Below, one piece after another: positions 6,396-14,737 of a stretch of 64,000 nucleotides of DNA. The stretch is from Ignavibacteriaceae bacterium (GTDB taxonomy: Bacteria > Bacteroidota > Ignavibacteria > Ignavibacteriales > Ignavibacteriaceae), in assembly GCA_013360295.1 (NCBI GenBank), contig JABWCL010000005.1, forward strand, positions 1 to 64,000. The letters run 5' to 3'. Both the position numbers and the translations under genes were made by a program. Each line of letters opens with the position of its first letter. The stretch's first letter is position 1. Below the pieces are notes generated by a model. It had not been told where the DNA came from and ran no database searches. It was given only the letters and a program-made list of their open reading frames with translations.

Positions 6396-7715
6396 ATGGA
6401 ATTAAGCAAAAAGATATTTGAGGCCGGAGTTGTAGGAGCGGGGGGAGCTGGTTTCCCTACCCACGTAAAAGCAAAAGCGAAAGTAGAATTTGTACTTGCA
6501 AACGGCGCCGAGTGCGAACCCCTCATCCATAAAGATTACGAGTTTATGCTGAACTTCGCTGACAGGATCGTAGCCGGGATGAACCTTATGGTTGAGGAGA
6601 CTAACGCGAAAAAGGGCTACTTCGGGCTTAAGGCGAAAAACGTGAAAGCGGTTGAAGCTGTTACGCCTCACCTGAAAAACACCAGGATCGAGATGACACA
6701 GCTTGGTGATTTCTATCCCGCCGGCGACGAATATGAACTTGTTTTTGAAGCCACGAAGAGGCTGATACCTGCCGCGGGAATCCCGCTTGATGTAGGCTGC
6801 GTGGTTAATAATGTCGAAACACTCTATAATATCAAAAACGCGGAAGAAGGTATCCCGGTGACGGAAAAGTTTGTTTGCGTGACCGGAGCCGTGAAAAAGC
6901 CTTCCACGTTCTTTGCGCCCATCGGAACGAGTTTCAGAGAATTGTTAGAGCACGTAGGCGGCGCAACTGTAAGCGACTATGCTTTATTTTCCGGGGGAGT
7001 AATGATGGGGAATTTCACAAAAGACCTCGATGAAGTCATTACAAAAACCTCAGCCGGATTTATTCTTCTCCCAAAGTCCCATTATCTTGTTAAAAGGAAA
7101 GACCAGCCGGAGCAGAACTGGCACCGTATCGGGAAATCAGCCTGCGACCAGTGCAGCTATTGTACTGAGTTTTGTCCCCGTTATCTTTTAGGTTACAATG
7201 TTCAGCCGCATAAAGTGATGAGGTCACTAGGTTTTACAAAGACCGGCGCCGAAATGTGGAACCAGATGGCGGAGCTATGCTGTGCCTGCGGACTCTGCAC
7301 ACTCTATGCCTGCCCCGAAGATCTTTATCCTAAAGAAGCGTGTGACAAGTCCAAAAAAGAAATGCGTGCGCAGGGCGTAAAATATGTTCAGCCGCACCCG
7401 GTGAAAGTCCACCCGATGAAAGAGGGAAGGCGCGTGCCGCTGAAGATGCTCATTAAAAAACTCAATCTGCAGGATTATGACGTGCACACCCCGTTCAATC
7501 CCAAAGGCCCCGTGCCCTCTGTGGTTACCATATCTCTGAAGCAGCATATCGGCGACGCGGCACTGCCGAAGGTTGAGATTGGCTCCAAGGTGAATAAGGG
7601 TGATGTGATAGCCAGGCCTGCTGAAGGGAAACTGGGTTCGGTGATACACTCCTCGATAAAAGGGATGGTAACACAGGTAACGGATAAATTTATCAGAATT
7701 AAAAAAGTTGATTAG
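6396..7715 (+). CDS. pduS: PduS-like iron-sulfur flavoprotein (RnfC-related)
   Basis: A 439-residue protein related to RnfC/NuoF. It has the N-terminal GVVGAGGAGFPTHVK flavin-binding region, an SLBB-type segment near 155-200 (VTGAVKKPSTFFAPIGTSF), a ferredoxin part with Cys250, 253, 256, 260 and Cys295, 298, 301, 306 (two [4Fe-4S] clusters), and a C-terminal barrel-sandwich region (IGSKVNKGDVIARPAEGKLG). In propanediol-utilising microcompartments, PduS is a cobalamin reductase passing electrons through the shell. It stands directly before pduT, its usual partner, 15 bp apart. No other microcompartment gene is visible nearby. Confidence 0.85.
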   Translation: MELSKKIFEAGVVGAGGAGFPTHVKAKAKVEFVLANGAECEPLIHKDYEFMLNFADRIVAGMNLMVEETNAKKGYFGLKAKNVKAVEAVTPHLKNTRIEMTQLGDFYPAGDEYELVFEATKRLIPAAGIPLDVGCVVNNVETLYNIKNAEEGIPVTEKFVCVTGAVKKPSTFFAPIGTSFRELLEHVGGATVSDYALFSGGVMMGNFTKDLDEVITKTSAGFILLPKSHYLVKRKDQPEQNWHRIGKSACDQCSYCTEFCPRYLLGYNVQPHKVMRSLGFTKTGAEMWNQMAELCCACGLCTLYACPEDLYPKEACDKSKKEMRAQGVKYVQPHPVKVHPMKEGRRVPLKMLIKKLNLQDYDVHTPFNPKGPVPSVVTISLKQHIGDAALPKVEIGSKVNKGDVIARPAEGKLGSVIHSSIKGMVTQVTDKFIRIKKVD

Positions 7716-7730
7716 CGAGGAAAAAAGTAA

Positions 7731-8285
7731 ATGATTCAGATGAACTCACTTGGATTGATAGAAATGACCAGCATTGCTTCGGGGATGCAGGCTGCGGATA
7801 TAATGTTAAAAACCTCTAACGTTGAGCTTATACTTTCCCGGACGATCTGCTCCGGAAAGTATATGACGCTCATTGGTGGTGAAGTAGCAGCGGTGCAGAC
7901 TGCGGTGGATGCCGCGGTCGAAACTATCGGTTTCGCTGTGATTGACCATTTTGTAATTCCGAACGTGCATAAATCAATTTTTCCGGCGCTCGCCGGGCAT
8001 AACAACATCCCGATGCTTGAGGCGCTTGGTATAGTTGAGTCATTTTCAGTTGCCTCGCTTATAGAAGCAGCGGATGCTGCGGTGAAATCCGCCCGGGTTG
8101 AGCTTATAGAAGTACGCCTTGCGATGGCTCTCGGAGGGAAAGCGTTCTTCACAATAACCGGCGAAGTAGCGGCAGTACGCTCCGCGGTGGATGCCGGAGC
8201 TAGGGTGGTTGAAGAAAAAGGTTTACTCGTTAACAAGGTAGTCATTCCGCAGCCACGTAAGGAACTGCTCTCGGAAATGATCTAA
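7731..8285 (+). CDS. pduT: PduT-like tandem BMC-domain shell protein with Fe-S pore cysteine
   Basis: A 184-residue protein made of two BMC domains: residues 5 to about 88 (SLGLIEMTSIASGMQAADIM) and about 97-180 (ALGIVESFSVASLIEAADAA). Tandem BMC proteins form trimers in microcompartment shells. Cys40, in RTICSGKYMTLIGGEVAAV, matches the cysteine that holds a [4Fe-4S] cluster at the PduT pore. With PduS it forms a plausible electron conduit into a microcompartment. No single-BMC hexamer or vertex pentamer gene is in the window, so the shell must be encoded elsewhere or be absent. Confidence 0.85.
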   Translation: MIQMNSLGLIEMTSIASGMQAADIMLKTSNVELILSRTICSGKYMTLIGGEVAAVQTAVDAAVETIGFAVIDHFVIPNVHKSIFPALAGHNNIPMLEALGIVESFSVASLIEAADAAVKSARVELIEVRLAMALGGKAFFTITGEVAAVRSAVDAGARVVEEKGLLVNKVVIPQPRKELLSEMI

Positions 8286-8306
8286 GTTATTGTTCTATAA
8301 GGGGTT

Positions 8307-8333
8307 AGGGTGACATACCGCCGGTATTGCCCT
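8307..8333 (+). terminator. Imperfect hairpin after pduT
   Basis: The palindrome ATACCG-C-CGGTAT (8315-8327) is enclosed by AGGG (8307-8310) and CCCT (8330-8333). No T tract follows, so factor-independent termination is uncertain; it may simply end the hem-pdu transcript or stabilise its 3' end. Confidence 0.35.
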
Positions 8334-8387
8334 GAAATTGTGAGAAAAAGTGTGTTTTTTATCTAAATAATAAATTAAGTGTGCATA

Positions 8388-8416
8388 TTGACAGAAAATC
8401 AATTGTTGCGTATATT
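8388..8416 (+). promoter_or_regulatory. Promoter of the prs operon
   Basis: TTGACA (8388-8393), a 17-bp spacer, then TATATT (8411-8416), which continues as TATATTTA. This fits a sigma-70 consensus closely and also resembles the TAnnTTTG element of Bacteroidota. It lies 35 bp before the prs start, and AAAGGAG follows at 8443-8449. Confidence 0.65.
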
Positions 8417-8450
8417 TAAAGTCTTGCTATTTTTAGAAAGTTAAAGGAGT

Positions 8451-9392
8451 ATGGATAACGGTTACAAAATATTTTCCGGTAATTCTAACAAGGCCTTAGC
8501 TGAGAAGATAGCGAGGAATCTGGGTCAGGAGTTAGGCGAGCTGGAATTAAAAAAATTCAGCGACGGTGAAATCTGGGTAAAGTACGGAGAGAATATCAGA
8601 GGTACTGAAGTCTTCATAATCCAATCAACCAATCCGCCGGCAGAAAACCTGATGGAGTTATTGATTATGGTCGACGCCGCCAAGCGCGCGTCAGCCAAAA
8701 GAATAACGGTCGTTATGCCCTATTTCGGTTATGCCCGGCAGGACAGGAAAGACCAGCCAAGAGTTTCCATCACAGCCAAACTCATTGCCAACGTTATCAC
8801 AGTCGCGGGCGCGGATCGTGTACTTACAATGGATCTGCACGCTTCCCAGATACAGGGATTTTTCGATATTCCCTTCGATCACTTGTACGGTTCATCCATA
8901 TTCGTGAGCGCGCTCGAAAACCTTAGTGATAACCTTGTTGTCGTTTCACCGGACGTGGGAGGGATTAAGATCGCCAGGTCATACGCCAAGCGGCTTAACG
9001 CGAATCTTATTGTGATCGACAAAAGAAGGCCCAAACAGAATATGGTGGAAATTGTTAATATTATCGGTGAAGTCGAGGATAAAGATGTACTTCTTGTTGA
9101 TGACCTCATTGATACAGCCGGAACCTTTGTAGGCGCCATCGAAGCGCTAAAGCAAAACGGCGCCAGGAGGATTTTCGGCGCGGTAACACATCCTCTCCTT
9201 TCGGGAAACGCTATTGAGAGACTGAAAGGCGCGCCGATCGAGAAATTATTTGTTACGGATTCGATTGATATAAGTGATAAAGCCTGCGATAATATCGAGG
9301 TACTCGATTCTTCGTGGCTCTTTTCCGAGGCAATTGAAATGATTTATAAAAATGAATCAATCAGTTCCCTCTTTGCAAATGATAAAAGTTAA
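8451..9392 (+). CDS. prs: Ribose-phosphate pyrophosphokinase
   Basis: Makes phosphoribosyl pyrophosphate from ribose-5-phosphate and ATP for nucleotide, His and Trp synthesis. It is 313 residues, the usual size. Visible motifs are IFSGNSNKALAEKIA at the start, the flexible-loop region PYFGYARQDRKDQPR, the divalent-cation site VLTMDLHASQIQGFFDIP and the PRPP-binding signature DVLLVDDLIDTAGT. It leads a housekeeping run and precedes rplY by 27 bp, an arrangement common in bacteria. Confidence 0.96.
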   Translation: MDNGYKIFSGNSNKALAEKIARNLGQELGELELKKFSDGEIWVKYGENIRGTEVFIIQSTNPPAENLMELLIMVDAAKRASAKRITVVMPYFGYARQDRKDQPRVSITAKLIANVITVAGADRVLTMDLHASQIQGFFDIPFDHLYGSSIFVSALENLSDNLVVVSPDVGGIKIARSYAKRLNANLIVIDKRRPKQNMVEIVNIIGEVEDKDVLLVDDLIDTAGTFVGAIEALKQNGARRIFGAVTHPLLSGNAIERLKGAPIEKLFVTDSIDISDKACDNIEVLDSSWLFSEAIEMIYKNESISSLFANDKS

Positions 9393-9419
9393 TAAAAATT
9401 TAGTTCTAATGGAGTTCAA

Positions 9420-10055
9420 ATGGAAAAAGTAGTATTGACCGCCGGACACAGAGCCGTCGGGACAAAATCAATAAACACACAACTGAGAGTAAATGGGAAT
9501 GTTCCCGGGATTTATTATACCAGGCAGGAAGCACCGGTGCCGATTTTTGTTGCCGAGAATGCTCTCAATCCTCTGGTATTCACATCTGATACACATATCA
9601 TCGATCTGAAACTCGAGGGAGAGGAAAATAAAGAGTGCATCATCAAAGACGTACAGTTTGATCCCGTTACAGACAGGATTGTGCATTTTGACCTCCTGGG
9701 AATCATCAAAGGTGAGAAGATCCAGATCGAAGTACCGGTCTTATTCAAAGGAAGCGCTGAAGGCGTAAGGATGGGCGGAATTCTTCAGGAGTTCCTGCAC
9801 AAAGTCAGAGTCGAATGCTTCCCGTCAGACTTGCCCGAACATATCGAAGTTGATGTTTCCGGTTTAAAATTTGGTCATTCTTATCACGTGAGTGATATTA
9901 TGTCAGAGAAATTTACTATTTTGCATCCGGCGGATACAGTTTTAGTGTCTGTAACGCACGCCAGAGGAGAAGTAACCACAACAACAGCAACCGGTGAAGA
10001 ATTAACAGAACCGGAAGTAATAGCTAAAGGAAAAGATAAACAAGCGGAAGAGTAA
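9420..10055 (+). CDS. rplY: 50S ribosomal protein bL25, long Ctc/TL5 form
   Basis: At 211 residues this is the two-domain (Ctc/TL5) form: an N-terminal 5S-rRNA-binding L25 domain (residues about 5-90, with VNGNVPGIYY and IKDVQFDPVTDRIVHFDLL) and a C-terminal TL5 domain (about 98-185, with VPVLFKGSAEGVRMGGIL). The tail is charged (KGKDKQAEE). pth follows after 2 bp, the conserved prs-ctc-pth order. Confidence 0.95.
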   Translation: MEKVVLTAGHRAVGTKSINTQLRVNGNVPGIYYTRQEAPVPIFVAENALNPLVFTSDTHIIDLKLEGEENKECIIKDVQFDPVTDRIVHFDLLGIIKGEKIQIEVPVLFKGSAEGVRMGGILQEFLHKVRVECFPSDLPEHIEVDVSGLKFGHSYHVSDIMSEKFTILHPADTVLVSVTHARGEVTTTTATGEELTEPEVIAKGKDKQAEE

Positions 10056-10057
10056 CA

Positions 10058-10912
10058 ATGAAAGTCATCGTTGGACTTGGAAATCCGGGTCAAAGGTTTC
10101 AAGAGACCCGGCACAACGTGGGTTTTATGTTCCTCGACTATCTTGCCCAGAAATTCAACTTAGAGTTTGTCCCAGGGAGACGGGACTACTTCATAGCTGA
10201 GGGCTCTTTAGATGGTCAGGAATTCGTTCTAATCAAACCCACAACTTACATGAATCTCTCCGGCAGGATTATCCATCAATATCTCACAGAGCACCGCCTG
10301 TTACCACAGGATGTTATGGTGGTCTATGATGATGTTAATCTGGAATTCGGCCGTGCGAGAGTAAAAAACGGAGGCGGTTCAGGCGGCCACAACGGCATTG
10401 AATCGTGCATCCAGAACCTCGGAACCAATCGTTTCTCGCGTTTGCGTATCGGGATCGGAAAGAGTTTTGACCGCAGGAAAATTCTCGAGTACGTCCTGAG
10501 CCCATTCACCGACCAGGAAATCCAGAATATCATCGGGCCATTCGAATACTGTTCTATGATGATATATGCTTTTGTCAAGGACGGCGTGGATATGATGCTG
10601 AACTTAAACAGCATGATCATCAACAGCCAGAAGGGCAAGCAGGATATTCCGGACGAGAAAAAACCTGATTATTATTCAGAATATGTTAAGCTTTACATCC
10701 CGCCCCCTCAGCCGCGCCGCAAGCGTTTAGCTGAAGGTGAAGAAGGCGCTGAAGGTGAAGCTGGCGAGATCTATACGGATGAAATGAAGGATGAATCAGG
10801 CGAATACTCCGGCGATTCTGAAGGCGGTTACAACGGAGATGATTCCGGTTACGACCGTTATGAGGATACCTCCTTGGGTGATATTCCGTTTGATGATACG
10901 AATAAGAATTAA
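10058..10912 (+). CDS. pth: Peptidyl-tRNA hydrolase with an acidic C-terminal extension
   Basis: Recycles peptidyl-tRNA released from stalled ribosomes. Residues 1 to about 190 are a complete Pth domain: VGLGNPGQRFQETRHNVGFM (with Asn and catalytic His), KPTTYMNLSG, VYDDVNLEFGRAR and GGGSGGHNGIESC. The protein continues to 284 residues, about 90 longer than usual. After SEYVKLYIPPPQPRRKRLAE the tail is acidic and rich in Glu, Gly, Asp and Tyr, without visible fold, and is probably disordered. The catalytic part looks normal. Confidence 0.93.
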   Translation: MKVIVGLGNPGQRFQETRHNVGFMFLDYLAQKFNLEFVPGRRDYFIAEGSLDGQEFVLIKPTTYMNLSGRIIHQYLTEHRLLPQDVMVVYDDVNLEFGRARVKNGGGSGGHNGIESCIQNLGTNRFSRLRIGIGKSFDRRKILEYVLSPFTDQEIQNIIGPFEYCSMMIYAFVKDGVDMMLNLNSMIINSQKGKQDIPDEKKPDYYSEYVKLYIPPPQPRRKRLAEGEEGAEGEAGEIYTDEMKDESGEYSGDSEGGYNGDDSGYDRYEDTSLGDIPFDDTNKN

Positions 10913-10929
10913 AATAACAAACTAACTTT

Positions 10930-10981
10930 ATTTATTAACCCTGCTCTTGCCTGCCGGCAAGGGCCTAAAGTCCGAAGGGAG
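10930..10981 (+). promoter_or_regulatory. Hairpin in the leader of rpsF
   Basis: Between pth and rpsF the sequence GCTCTTGCC-TGCC-GGCAAGGGC can form a 9-bp stem (one GU pair). A second weak hairpin (TCC/GGA within AAAG/CTTT) covers the ribosome-binding region before the GTG start. rpsF leaders in many bacteria carry an S6:S18-binding hairpin with an exposed CCG; a CCG is present here, but I could not show that it lies in the required bulge. Confidence 0.3.
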
Positions 10982-10987
10982 TCCTTT

Positions 10988-11437
10988 GTGAGAATTAGTC
11001 AGTATGAGACTGCGGTGATAATTAACGCCGCTCTCGAAGACTCGGCTGTGGAAGCCGAGATAACCAAAATCCAGGATATGATTGTGAGCTTTGGCGGTAC
11101 AATTGTTGATCTGGATAAGTGGGGCAGGAAACGTCTTGCCTATCAAATCAAAAAGCATAAGATCGGTTATTATGTTATTTACCGTTATGATGCTCCAACC
11201 GAGGCAGTTGCTAAGATCGAAAGATTGCTGCGCCTTAATGAATCATTAGTCAGATTCTTAACCATTAAACTGGATAAGTTCGCTATTGAGCACCTCGAAG
11301 ACCAGAAAGCTAAACGCGCCGCACTGCAGGTTGCCCCGCCCGATGAGGTAATTGAACTTGCAGCAGAGCCGGAAATTTTCGAAGAACCGTTTACAGAATC
11401 CGAACCTGAAGAAGTAACTCCGGAAACAAAAGAATAA
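10988..11437 (+). CDS. rpsF: 30S ribosomal protein bS6
   Basis: A protein of 149 residues that binds S18 in the small-subunit platform. Family segments are YETAVIINAAL, the WGRKRLAYQIKKHKIGYYVI stretch and RFLTIKLDKFA. The start is GTG at 10988 (RISQYETAV); no ATG fits. The acidic tail from about residue 118 (EEPFTESEPEEVTPETKE) is longer than in E. coli. The rpsF-ssb-rpsR-rplI order is conserved in bacteria. Confidence 0.95.
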   Translation: MRISQYETAVIINAALEDSAVEAEITKIQDMIVSFGGTIVDLDKWGRKRLAYQIKKHKIGYYVIYRYDAPTEAVAKIERLLRLNESLVRFLTIKLDKFAIEHLEDQKAKRAALQVAPPDEVIELAAEPEIFEEPFTESEPEEVTPETKE

Positions 11438-11455
11438 TCACCCGGAAGGATTTTT

Positions 11456-11965
11456 ATGGCCGATCTGAAAATGCCCGAGATAAACTATGTTGCTATTGCC
11501 GGTAACCTTACCAAAGACCCGATATTCAGAACAACAAGCACCGGTACCCCGGTGGTTAATTTCACCATAGCCTCAAACAGGAAGTTCAAAGACAGTGTTA
11601 ATAACTGGCAGGAGGACGTCTGTTTTGTGGGGATTGTCGCGTGGAATAAACTTGCGGAAAGCTGCAAGGACAGGCTGAAAAAGGGAAGCGCGGTACTGGT
11701 GGACGGCGAGTTGCAGAGCCGTATTTGGAAAGTGGACGAAGGCAGTAACAGAAGCATCGTTGAAATTAAAGCCAGGCGAATTCAATTCCTAAGCAAACGC
11801 TCCCGCTCTAACGGGCAGTGCACTGAAGAAGAAGAAGCCAGCGTATTTTTTGACGAAGACGGTCTGGATTTTACGGAGGACAGGTTCGATAAGTTCCTGT
11901 CAAGTGAAGAATCAAAATTATTGAATAACAACGATCATAAGGAAAAAAATGACAATACCCGATAG
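11456..11965 (+). CDS. ssb: Single-stranded DNA-binding protein
   Basis: A 169-residue protein with an OB fold in residues 8 to about 115: [44 protein letters not shown] and [13 protein letters not shown]. The C-terminus ends [12 protein letters not shown] rather than the acidic DDDIPF tip of E. coli SSB; an acidic stretch ([18 protein letters not shown]) lies just before it. It sits between rpsF and rpsR as usual. The missing terminal hydrophobic tip is a possible difference in partner binding. Confidence 0.92.
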   Translation: MADLKMPEINYVAIAGNLTKDPIFRTTSTGTPVVNFTIASNRKFKDSVNNWQEDVCFVGIVAWNKLAESCKDRLKKGSAVLVDGELQSRIWKVDEGSNRSIVEIKARRIQFLSKRSRSNGQCTEEEEASVFFDEDGLDFTEDRFDKFLSSEESKLLNNNDHKEKNDNTR

Positions 11966-11990
11966 AAGTTTTAGTAAAGGAAATAAATCA

Positions 11991-12215
11991 ATGATGATAA
12001 AAACCAAAAAAGTATGCAGGTTTACCGAAGCAAAGGTAAAATACATCGATTATAAAGATTTGAAGATGCTGCAGAAATTTACATCCGAGCAGGGAAAGAT
12101 AATTCCTAAGAGAGTTACCGGAACCTCGGCAAAATACCAGAGAGAACTTGCGGCCGCCATTAAAAGAGCGCGCCACATGGCACTTCTCCCATTTGTTTCA
12201 GATACGGTAAGATAA
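11991..12215 (+). CDS. rpsR: 30S ribosomal protein bS18
   Basis: 74 residues from ATG 11991, chosen because AAAGGAA lies just upstream and the size matches the family; an in-frame ATG at 11949 would overlap ssb. Motifs are [33 protein letters not shown] and the basic end [20 protein letters not shown]. It pairs with bS6 in the 30S platform. Confidence 0.95.
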   Translation: MMIKTKKVCRFTEAKVKYIDYKDLKMLQKFTSEQGKIIPKRVTGTSAKYQRELAAAIKRARHMALLPFVSDTVR

Positions 12216-12231
12216 TTGAAGGAGGCATAAA

Positions 12232-12675
12232 ATGAAAGTAATATTAAGGCAAAATATTGAAACCCTTGGAAAGGTCGGAGACTTAGTAAACGTTAAAGAC
12301 GGTTACGCTCTCAATTATCTCATACCAAGAAAATTAGTATACCCCGCGGTTGCAGGCAACATGAAAGCCATTGAAGTTGAAAAGAAAAACCTCGCCGTTA
12401 AAAAGGAGAGGGAGATCAAAGCAGCACAGGGTATCGCTACCGAACTGGAAAAAGTATCAATCACCATACCTGTACAGGTAGGCGAGGAAGACAGGATCTT
12501 CGGAACCGTTACCACTCAGATGATTGCTGACGGCCTGAAGGAGAAAGGCTTTGAAATCGATAAGAGAAAGATCGAAATCGAAGAATCCATCAAGACGCTC
12601 GGCATATATAACGTTCACGTTAAACTGCACCAGAACGTTGCGACACAGATCAAAGTCTGGGTTGTTAGAGAGTAG
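12232..12675 (+). CDS. rplI: 50S ribosomal protein bL9
   Basis: 147 residues. The N-terminal rRNA-binding domain shows MKVILRQNIETLGKVGDLV and VKDGYALNYLIPRKLVYPA; a long connecting helix (about 40-75) and the C-terminal domain (GEEDRIFGTVTTQMIADGL) follow. AGGAGG precedes the ATG. It is the last gene of the ribosomal run and is followed by an intrinsic terminator. Confidence 0.96.
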   Translation: MKVILRQNIETLGKVGDLVNVKDGYALNYLIPRKLVYPAVAGNMKAIEVEKKNLAVKKEREIKAAQGIATELEKVSITIPVQVGEEDRIFGTVTTQMIADGLKEKGFEIDKRKIEIEESIKTLGIYNVHVKLHQNVATQIKVWVVRE

Positions 12676-12697
12676 TATTCTCTTCTTCTGTTTATTG

Positions 12698-12733
12698 AAA
12701 GCCGCTTCAGAAATGGGGCGGCTTTTTTATTTT
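12698..12733 (+). terminator. Intrinsic terminator after rplI
   Basis: AAAGCCGC (12698-12705) pairs with GCGGCTTT (12718-12725), followed by TTTTATTTTA. This is a good factor-independent terminator for the prs-rplI run. Confidence 0.85.
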
Positions 12734-12943
12734 AAATTAAGAATTAAAAACTATGAATTAAGAATTGTTTAACTAACATTCAATACTGTTCAAACTGAAA
12801 AGCCCCGTGGAAATGGAGAGAATTTTGGCTTAAGGTAAAAGTTATGAGTTAAAAGTTAATACTGTCGCGTCCCAAATTGTGTCCTGAACTCGGAGAAGGC
12901 GAATCCAATCTTTGATATTAATGCAGCGATTTATTTAAAATAA
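12734..12943. other. Intergenic stretch with AT-rich heptamer-type repeats
   Basis: No gene is seen. Degenerate AATTAAGAATTAAAAA and GAGTTAAAAGTTAAT type sequence occurs at about 12735-12770 and 12836-12862, related to the repeats at 16324-16357 and 16943-16969. The rest is unremarkable. Confidence 0.5.
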
Positions 12944-12969
12944 AAAAGGACGGCGTGAACCGTCCTTTT
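12944..12969 (-). terminator. Intrinsic terminator after the aldolase gene
   Basis: AAAAGGACGG (12944-12953) pairs with CCGTCCTTTT (12960-12969) around a 6-nt loop. Read on the minus strand it is followed by a T-rich tract (TTTTTTATTTTA), as expected downstream of the minus-strand aldolase gene that ends at 12992. Confidence 0.85.
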
Positions 12970-12991
12970 CGGAATAAATACTCTTTCCTGA

Positions 12992-14038
12992 TTATGCTAT
13001 TGTTACTTCTTTTGTAAGGTAAACATCCTGAATCAGGTTCAGTAACTGAACGCCTTCGTTCATCGGGCGCTGGAATGCTTTCCTTCCGGAAATGAGTCCC
13101 ATACCGCCTGCGCGTTTGTTGATAACCGCGGTTTTAGCAGCCTCGGCGAAATCGTTATCACCTGAAGCGCCGCCGCTGTTGATAAGTCCGATCTTGCCCA
13201 TATAATTGTTGATTACCTGGTATCTTGTAAGGTCTATTGGGTGATCAGACGAGAGGTCGGAATAAACCTTCTTATGTGTCTTGCCGAATTTAACAGCGTT
13301 GTATCCGCCGTTGTTCTCGGGGAGTTTCTGTTTGATGATATCCGCTTCAATTGTGACTCCGAGATGGTTTGCCTGTCCCGTGAGGTCAGCTGAAACGTGA
13401 TAATCTTTATCTGCCTTGAACGCGTTGTTGCGGGTGTAGCACCAGAGGATTGTCGCGAGTCCGAGTTCGTGAGCGTATTTGAAGGCTTCACTTACTTCGA
13501 TGATCTGGCGTGAACTTTCTTCTGAACCGAAGTAGATTGTAGCGCCGACTGCCGCGCATCCCATATCGAATGCCTGGTCAATATCAGCGAACATGATCTG
13601 GTCGAACTTGTTCGGGTAAGTGAGAAGTTCGTTATGGTTGATCTTCAGTACAAAGGGAATGCGGTGCGCGTATTTCCTGGAGACCAGGCCGAGTACGCCT
13701 AATGTGGAAGCAACTGCGTTGCAGCCGCCTTCAATGCCGAGTTTCACGATATTTTCCGGATCGAAGTAAATCGGGTTCGGAGCGAATGACGCGCCGGCTG
13801 AGTGTTCGATCCCCTGGTCAACAGGGAGGATGGAGAGATAGCCCGTATTTGAAAGCCTGCCGTTGCTGTAGATCCACTGCAGGTTTTTCAGAACGTTGTT
13901 GTTACGGTCGGAGTTAATAAAAACCCTCTCCACGTAATCAGGTCCCGGAAGGGTTAAACTTTCTTTCGGGAATTTGGCTTTGTGATTCAGTAAGTCGTCA
14001 GCTTCTTTGCCGAGAAGTTCGGTTATTTTGTTTATCAT
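12992..14038 (-). CDS. fbaB: Class I fructose-bisphosphate aldolase (FbaB/DhnA family)
   Basis: Splits or forms fructose-1,6-bisphosphate through a Schiff-base lysine, in glycolysis and gluconeogenesis. 348 residues. Family features are [19 protein letters not shown] near 95-113, [60 protein letters not shown] and the phosphate-binding end [13 protein letters not shown] with [15 protein letters not shown]. This is the archaeal/bacterial type I family, not the zinc-dependent class II. It is transcribed alone, with its own terminator. Confidence 0.93.
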   Translation of the reverse strand: MINKITELLGKEADDLLNHKAKFPKESLTLPGPDYVERVFINSDRNNNVLKNLQWIYSNGRLSNTGYLSILPVDQGIEHSAGASFAPNPIYFDPENIVKLGIEGGCNAVASTLGVLGLVSRKYAHRIPFVLKINHNELLTYPNKFDQIMFADIDQAFDMGCAAVGATIYFGSEESSRQIIEVSEAFKYAHELGLATILWCYTRNNAFKADKDYHVSADLTGQANHLGVTIEADIIKQKLPENNGGYNAVKFGKTHKKVYSDLSSDHPIDLTRYQVINNYMGKIGLINSGGASGDNDFAEAAKTAVINKRAGGMGLISGRKAFQRPMNEGVQLLNLIQDVYLTKEVTIA

Positions 14039-14177
14039 TTGTTCTTTTCCTCAATCATTAATAAATGTATTTAATCAATTTATAAAGATAAATAAAAATC
14101 GGGAGGAATTTTTACGAATTTGCAGGTAATTTTTTGGGCTTTTTCGGGGTCTGAGAGAAGAGGCTGTACAAAAATAA

Positions 14178-14197
14178 AACCCGGCTTTAACCGGGTT
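14178..14197 (-). terminator. Terminator after the small conserved gene
   Basis: AACCCGG (14178-14184) pairs with CCGGGTT (14191-14197) around CTTTAA. On the minus strand it leads into GTTTTATTTTTG, a T-rich tract. Confidence 0.75.
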
Positions 14198-14203
14198 GAA
14201 ATC

Positions 14204-14500
14204 TTAGTTCAGGGAGATCTGGGAGAAGGATAAAGTCATATTATTATGAAATGCAAGTTCGTGTATTTCCGGCGACATATAGGCTATCAGCGGGAACTTC
14301 ATCAGCATCATTCGTACATCAGTTTCATTGGCTCCGTTCGCGATGATCCAGAGCCTTTGGCGGTCCAGTGAAAGGGAGTATGCGGAAATTTTACCGTCCT
14401 GCATAAACTTATTCACGATCGCCCGCTGGCGCGGTATCAGCGCCACGAACTCCGGCGTCATTTCTTCCGGCAGTATTATGTCAATCATATATTGTTTCAT
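14204..14500 (-). CDS. Small conserved protein, possible dimeric alpha-beta barrel
   Basis: A 98-residue cytoplasmic protein. The pattern of a first strand (KQYMIDIILPEEMTPEFVAL), a helix with IPRQRAIVNKFMQDGKI, a strand YSLSLDRQRLWIIANG, a helix and a strand with FPLIAYMSPEIHEL is like muconolactone-isomerase or YciI-type dimeric alpha-beta-barrel proteins. It ends in a conserved-looking FSQISLN. I do not recognise a specific function. It is a single gene with its own terminator. Confidence 0.7.
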   Translation of the reverse strand: MKQYMIDIILPEEMTPEFVALIPRQRAIVNKFMQDGKISAYSLSLDRQRLWIIANGANETDVRMMLMKFPLIAYMSPEIHELAFHNNMTLSFSQISLN

Positions 14501-14737
14501 CGGTTCCGTATATAATTTTTACTATTCTCAATAAATGTATACAAAAAATTTTTATTAATATCAATGCCTTTTCGCACAGTTAGGCATTATTTTTTGTTCT
14601 CAATTTATTTAACATTTATTAACGGGATTTTGTTTCATTTGGGATGAATTTTTTACGTATTTAGCATTGGTAATTTAGCTTATTTTGCCCGGTAAATTTT
14701 TAATAAGATTAGCGAAGTTCACAAATATTTCATTTGG

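Noticed and set aside
7736-8245. 169-codon minus-strand open frame
   Set aside because: It lies wholly antisense to pduT, has a Ser/Thr/Ala-rich composition and shows no motif.
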